Origin: Nucisporomicrobium flavum
Lineage (GTDB): Bacteria > Actinomycetota > Actinomycetes > Mycobacteriales > Micromonosporaceae
Length of the DNA stretch: 64,000 nt
Direction: 5' to 3'
NCBI RefSeq assembly: GCF_016464385.1
Contig: NZ_JADMLH010000010.1
Location: 131,593 to 195,592 of the forward strand
How positions within the stretch are numbered: the first letter of the stretch is position 1; every line of letters starts with the position of its first letter. Below, piece after piece: positions 61,041-64,000 of the stretch. The notes under the pieces were generated by a model. The model did not search any database. It was not told the DNA's origin and was given only the letters and a program-made list of their open reading frames with translations. A program made the position numbers and the translations under genes.

Positions 61041-62630
61041 GTGGAGTCCGAATCGCACGGCCGGTCCCGGGTGAGCATCGCCGCCCGGCTCATGATCATG
61101 GCGGGTATCGCGGTGGCGGCGGTGGCGCTGGTGGGCGCCGCGGCGGCCTGGGGTTCGTCGAACCAGTCGACGGCCACCGCGGAGATGGCCCGGATCAGTG
61201 ACGGCATGAGTCACCAGTGGAACGCCGACATGATGCATGACGGGTTGCGCGCCGACGTGATGTCCGCGATGTACGCGACGACGGCGCAGCAGCGGGCGGA
61301 CTTCGGCGTCGAGGAGGTGAGCGAGCATGCCGGGTCGCTGGTCAGCAACTTCGACGCGGCCGCGGAACGGGCACCGGCCGCGCTGACCGCCCGCTACGCC
61401 CAGGTACGCGCGGATGTCGTCGCGTACGGTGACGCGGCGAAGTCGATGGTGGCGCTCGCCGTGTCCGACCGGGCCGGGGCGGTGGCCCAGCTCCCGGCCT
61501 TCCTGGAGCGTTTCGCCGCACTGGAGGAGACGCTGGGCGCGATCGACGACGCCATGCTGCAGGCGGTCAAGGACGCGAACGGCGAGGGCTCCGATGCGGG
61601 CCGGGCCAGCGATTGGCTCATCCTCGCGGCCGGTCTCGCGGGGGTGCTGCTGACCGCGGGGGCGGCGCTGCTGACCGTACGGGCGGTGCGGCGCCCGCTC
61701 GCGCAGATGCTGGCGGCGCTGCGGGCAGCCGCGCGCCGGGACCTGACCGTCGAGGTGAAGGTCGTGAACCGCGACGAGCTCGGCGAGATGGCGCTGGCGC
61801 TGAACGAGGCGCTGACCGCCATCCGGACGACGATCGCCGCGACGGCCGCCGGCGCGGGCACCCTGATGACCGCCAGCGACGACCTGCGCGAGCTGGCCGG
61901 CCGGCTGGACACGTCGGCGGAGCGTACGTCCGGGCAGGCGCGTACGGCGGACGTGGCGGCGCGGCAGGTCTCGGACTCGGTGACCGACATGAGCACGGCG
62001 ACCGAGCAGCTGTCCGCGTCGATCCGGGAGATCGCCCGGCAGACCGCGGACGCCGCGGTGACGGCGAATCGCGCGAGCACGGAGGCGAGCGAGACGTCGG
62101 TGCTCGTCGGGACGCTGAGCGAGGCGAGCCGGGAGATCGGCGACATCGTGCGGCTGATCACCGGGATCGCGGAGCAGACGAACCTGCTGGCGCTCAACGC
62201 GACCATCGAGGCGGCCCGGGCGGGAGAGATGGGCAAGGGCTTCGCCGTGGTGGCCACCGAGGTCAAGGATCTGGCGCAGGAGACCGCGCAGGCGACCGCA
62301 CAGATCACCAGCCGGATCTCGGCGATCCAGGACATGACCGCGCGGACGGCCACGGCCATCGACGGCATCACCGGGGTGATCACGCACATCGACGACGGGC
62401 AGCGCACGATCGCCGCGGCGGTGGAGGAACAGTCGGCGACGACCGAGATGATGGCCGGCAATGTCAGTGCGGTGTCGGCGGCGGCCACCGAGATCAGCGG
62501 TACGGTCGGCGAGATCACCGCGTCGACCGGCGCGACGGCGGAGGACGCGAACACGACCCGGCAATCGGCGGAGCGGGTGAGCGCCGCCGCCACCGAGATC
62601 CGGGGGCTGATCGGTCAGTTCACCTACTGA
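61041..62630 (+). CDS. Methyl-accepting chemotaxis protein
   Basis: The 529-residue protein has an N-terminal membrane segment (LMIMAGIAVAAVALVGAAAA), a four-helix periplasmic domain, a second membrane segment near 185-210 (LILAAGLAGVLLTAGAALLTVRA), a HAMP domain and a long coiled-coil signalling domain. The hairpin tip IAEQTNLLALNATIEAARAGE is the CheA/CheW-binding signature. The start could be GTG 61041 or 61071; neither has a clear ribosome site. The chemoreceptor implies a motile stage. Confidence 0.93.
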   Translation: MESESHGRSRVSIAARLMIMAGIAVAAVALVGAAAAWGSSNQSTATAEMARISDGMSHQWNADMMHDGLRADVMSAMYATTAQQRADFGVEEVSEHAGSLVSNFDAAAERAPAALTARYAQVRADVVAYGDAAKSMVALAVSDRAGAVAQLPAFLERFAALEETLGAIDDAMLQAVKDANGEGSDAGRASDWLILAAGLAGVLLTAGAALLTVRAVRRPLAQMLAALRAAARRDLTVEVKVVNRDELGEMALALNEALTAIRTTIAATAAGAGTLMTASDDLRELAGRLDTSAERTSGQARTADVAARQVSDSVTDMSTATEQLSASIREIARQTADAAVTANRASTEASETSVLVGTLSEASREIGDIVRLITGIAEQTNLLALNATIEAARAGEMGKGFAVVATEVKDLAQETAQATAQITSRISAIQDMTARTATAIDGITGVITHIDDGQRTIAAAVEEQSATTEMMAGNVSAVSAAATEISGTVGEITASTGATAEDANTTRQSAERVSAAATEIRGLIGQFTY

Positions 62631-62977
62631 CGGCGGGACGCCAGCACGCAGAACTCGTTGCCCTCCGGGTCGGCGAGGACCACCCAGCCGACGTCGTGCT
62701 GGCCGATGTCGACCGGCCGGGCGCCCATGTCGACGAGGCGCTCGACCTCCGACTCCTGGTCGTCCGGGCGCAGGTCGATGTGCAGGCGGTTCTTGGTGGT
62801 CTTGGCGTCCGGCACGGGGGTGAAGAGCAGCCCGGGCAGCTCGTCCGGGGAGCGCCGGATCTCGACCTCGCCGGGCGCCTCGTGCACGATCCGGTAACCG
62901 AGCGCCTCGGCCCACCAGCGGGCGAGCCGTGCCGGGTCCTCGGCGTCGACGACGATCTGCTCCCACCGGCTGGGCAT
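62624..62977 (-). CDS. VOC-family (glyoxalase-like) protein
   Basis: The 117-residue protein has the betaalphabetabetabeta glyoxalase/bleomycin-resistance fold pattern: WEQIVVDAEDPARLARWWAEALGYRI, NRLHIDLRPDD, WVVLADPEGNEFCVL with metal-binding His and Glu. ATG at 62977 has GGAGG eight bases upstream. The substrate is unknown. Its 3' end overlaps the chemoreceptor gene by seven bases. Confidence 0.88.
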   Translation of the reverse strand: MPSRWEQIVVDAEDPARLARWWAEALGYRIVHEAPGEVEIRRSPDELPGLLFTPVPDAKTTKNRLHIDLRPDDQESEVERLVDMGARPVDIGQHDVGWVVLADPEGNEFCVLASRRQ

Positions 62978-63122
62978 ACGGCAAACCTCCACGAGACGCC
63001 ATCGAAAGTGACGATCATGTTACGCGCAGACGGCGTCCCCACCACCGGGGAACGACGCACCCGTCGTGCGACATCCTCCCGCCCCGGCGCGCCGACACTG
63101 GCCGCGAGGAGGAGACCGATCG

Positions 63123-63647
63123 ATGAATGCGCTGCACCGCCGTCTCACCGCGCTGGCCGAGGCCGGCTGCACCGGCGCCCTGCATGTGGGGGGCACGCCG
63201 GGCGGGGTCGTCTATCTCGTCGCCGGGCGCATCTCGTACGCCGAGTCGCCGGGCTGCCCGGGCATCGGGGCGCGGCTGGTGGGCTGCGGCCGGCTGTCCG
63301 CGCGGCAGTGGCGGGAGGCGTACGCGGCCGGGCACGGCGAGGGGCGGGTCGGCCGGCTGCTGCTGCGCGACGGGCACCTCGGCCACCACGAGCTGGCGTG
63401 CCGGGTGGTGGCCACGATCACTGCCGTGACGCAGGTGCTGCTCGCGGCGGGCGACGCGCCGCTGCGGTTCGTACCGGGCGAGCGGCACTGGTTCGGCTCG
63501 TTCCCCCACTGTGAGCTGGGCGCACTCGGTCCCGAGGCGGCCAAGCGGTTGTTGTCCCGGCCCGCGCCGCGCCGGGCGTCGCGCGCGCGTCCGCACGCCG
63601 CCCGGCGAGCATCGACGCACATGACGCACAGCGGGTGCGACTCGTGA
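63123..63647 (+). CDS. DUF4388/PATAN-like signalling protein
   Basis: The 174-residue protein begins with a DUF4388-like module: GALHVGGTPGGVVYLVAGRISYAE, then GIGARLVGCGRLS and GRLLLRDGHLGHHELACRVV. Such modules occur in PatA-like response regulators. The tail is Arg/Ala-rich. ATG has GAGGAG upstream. It precedes a roadblock/LC7 gene, a common pairing in actinobacterial small-GTPase signalling operons. Confidence 0.7.
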   Translation: MNALHRRLTALAEAGCTGALHVGGTPGGVVYLVAGRISYAESPGCPGIGARLVGCGRLSARQWREAYAAGHGEGRVGRLLLRDGHLGHHELACRVVATITAVTQVLLAAGDAPLRFVPGERHWFGSFPHCELGALGPEAAKRLLSRPAPRRASRARPHAARRASTHMTHSGCDS

Positions 63648-63780
63648 GCGCGGCTCACCCGCAGGATGGCCCCTTGTGACGGCGGGAACCTCCAGACCCC
63701 GCCCGAGCGGAACCGGATCCACCCGAACCGCCGGCAGCCCGCGAAGCCGCCGGCGGGAGCATCACCCGGCGAGGAGAGAT

Positions 63781-64000
63781 GTGCCCGGGGTCGAACACTG
63801 TCTGCAGGAGGCCATGGCGATCCCCGGCGCGGTCGGGGCCAGCATCGTCGACTACACCACCGGTTTCCCGGTCGCCACGACCGGGGCCGCACCCAACGAG
63901 GACCACGAGGCCGCGGCCGCCGGCACGGCCGACGTCGTACAGGCGGCGCAGAGCCGGTCGCTGTTCGTCTCGGCCGTGCCGCACGACCTCCTCGAGGACC
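63781..64000 (+). CDS. Roadblock/LC7-domain protein, partial
   Basis: GTG at 63781 follows GAGGAGAG. The 73 codons before the window end read VPGVEHCLQEAMAIPGAVGA, SIVDYTTGFPVATTG and DVVQAAQ, which match the roadblock/LC7 fold (start of MglB-like or CvnB-like proteins). These modulate Ras-like GTPases of the MglA/CvnD type. The gene is cut by the window edge. Confidence 0.75.
   Translation, partial: MPGVEHCLQEAMAIPGAVGASIVDYTTGFPVATTGAAPNEDHEAAAAGTADVVQAAQSRSLFVSAVPHDLLED

Noticed and set aside
59778..63002. Open frame of 1074 codons over dgt and the chemoreceptor region
   Set aside because: Only the last 405 residues resemble a protein family (dGTPase). The rest is antisense to the chemoreceptor gene.

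Overview
The window is high-GC actinobacterial DNA: GTG and TTG starts are common, genes overlap as ATGA, GTGA or TGATG, and secreted proteins have Tat or lipoprotein signals. Gene content (AICE-type integrative element, many sugar ABC systems, RHS protein, roadblock and DUF4388 signalling proteins) suggests a Micromonosporaceae-like soil or filamentous actinomycete such as Actinoplanes. That genus guess is an inference.

1-17.8 kb: an integrative mobile element sits in a tRNA-Ile2 (CAU) gene. Identical 43-bp direct repeats at 2042-2084 and 17710-17752 bound it, and an intact tRNA is kept next to the tyrosine integrase. The element carries a FtsK/TraB-like translocase, a Replic_Relax-like protein, a DUF2637-type membrane protein, a run of very small genes, an excisionase-like HTH gene, an XRE-type regulator, a NUDIX hydrolase and a short GntR repressor. 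The GntR protein's probable operators (palindrome TGGTGCGCACCA) occur three times. No RepSA or prim-pol replicase is recognisable. Cargo lies at both ends: a lower-GC two-gene cassette of unknown function (2215-4472) beside the left att, and a HEPN-motif gene fused translationally to the integrase beside the right att. Bases 1-2041 are the decayed end of a related second element, with a broken traB, an intact 73-aa gene and the same hairpin-rich non-coding block. The locus therefore looks like a tandem accretion of two elements.

17.8-31 kb: a chromosomal region with an FAD oxidoreductase, a processive family-2 glycosyltransferase ending in an MshEN-like c-di-GMP-binding motif, and a LacI-regulated beta-galactoside uptake operon (two permeases, a binding lipoprotein and a GH42 beta-galactosidase) with a perfect palindromic operator. 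A secreted subtilisin and a Tat-type DyP peroxidase follow.

30.6-43.3 kb: a 2310-residue secreted RHS/YD-repeat protein with a variable C-terminal, nuclease-like toxin candidate overlaps a pentapeptide-like gene that may be its immunity protein. Then come a NarL/sensor-kinase pair whose regulator is interrupted by an in-frame amber codon, two small exported proteins, tRNA-Asn and a YtxH-like gene.

43.4-53 kb: a carbohydrate or cyclitol catabolism block on the minus strand. It has a ROK regulator, a ribose-type ABC importer (ATPase, permease, Tat lipoprotein), a Gfo/Idh dehydrogenase, then across a 1-kb repeat-rich gap an EboE-like TIM barrel and a sugar isomerase/epimerase.

53-64 kb: housekeeping and signalling genes: a YihY/BrkB membrane protein, an ABC-2 exporter, dnaG, dgt, a chemoreceptor, a VOC protein, a DUF4388-like protein and the start of a roadblock/LC7 gene cut by the window end.
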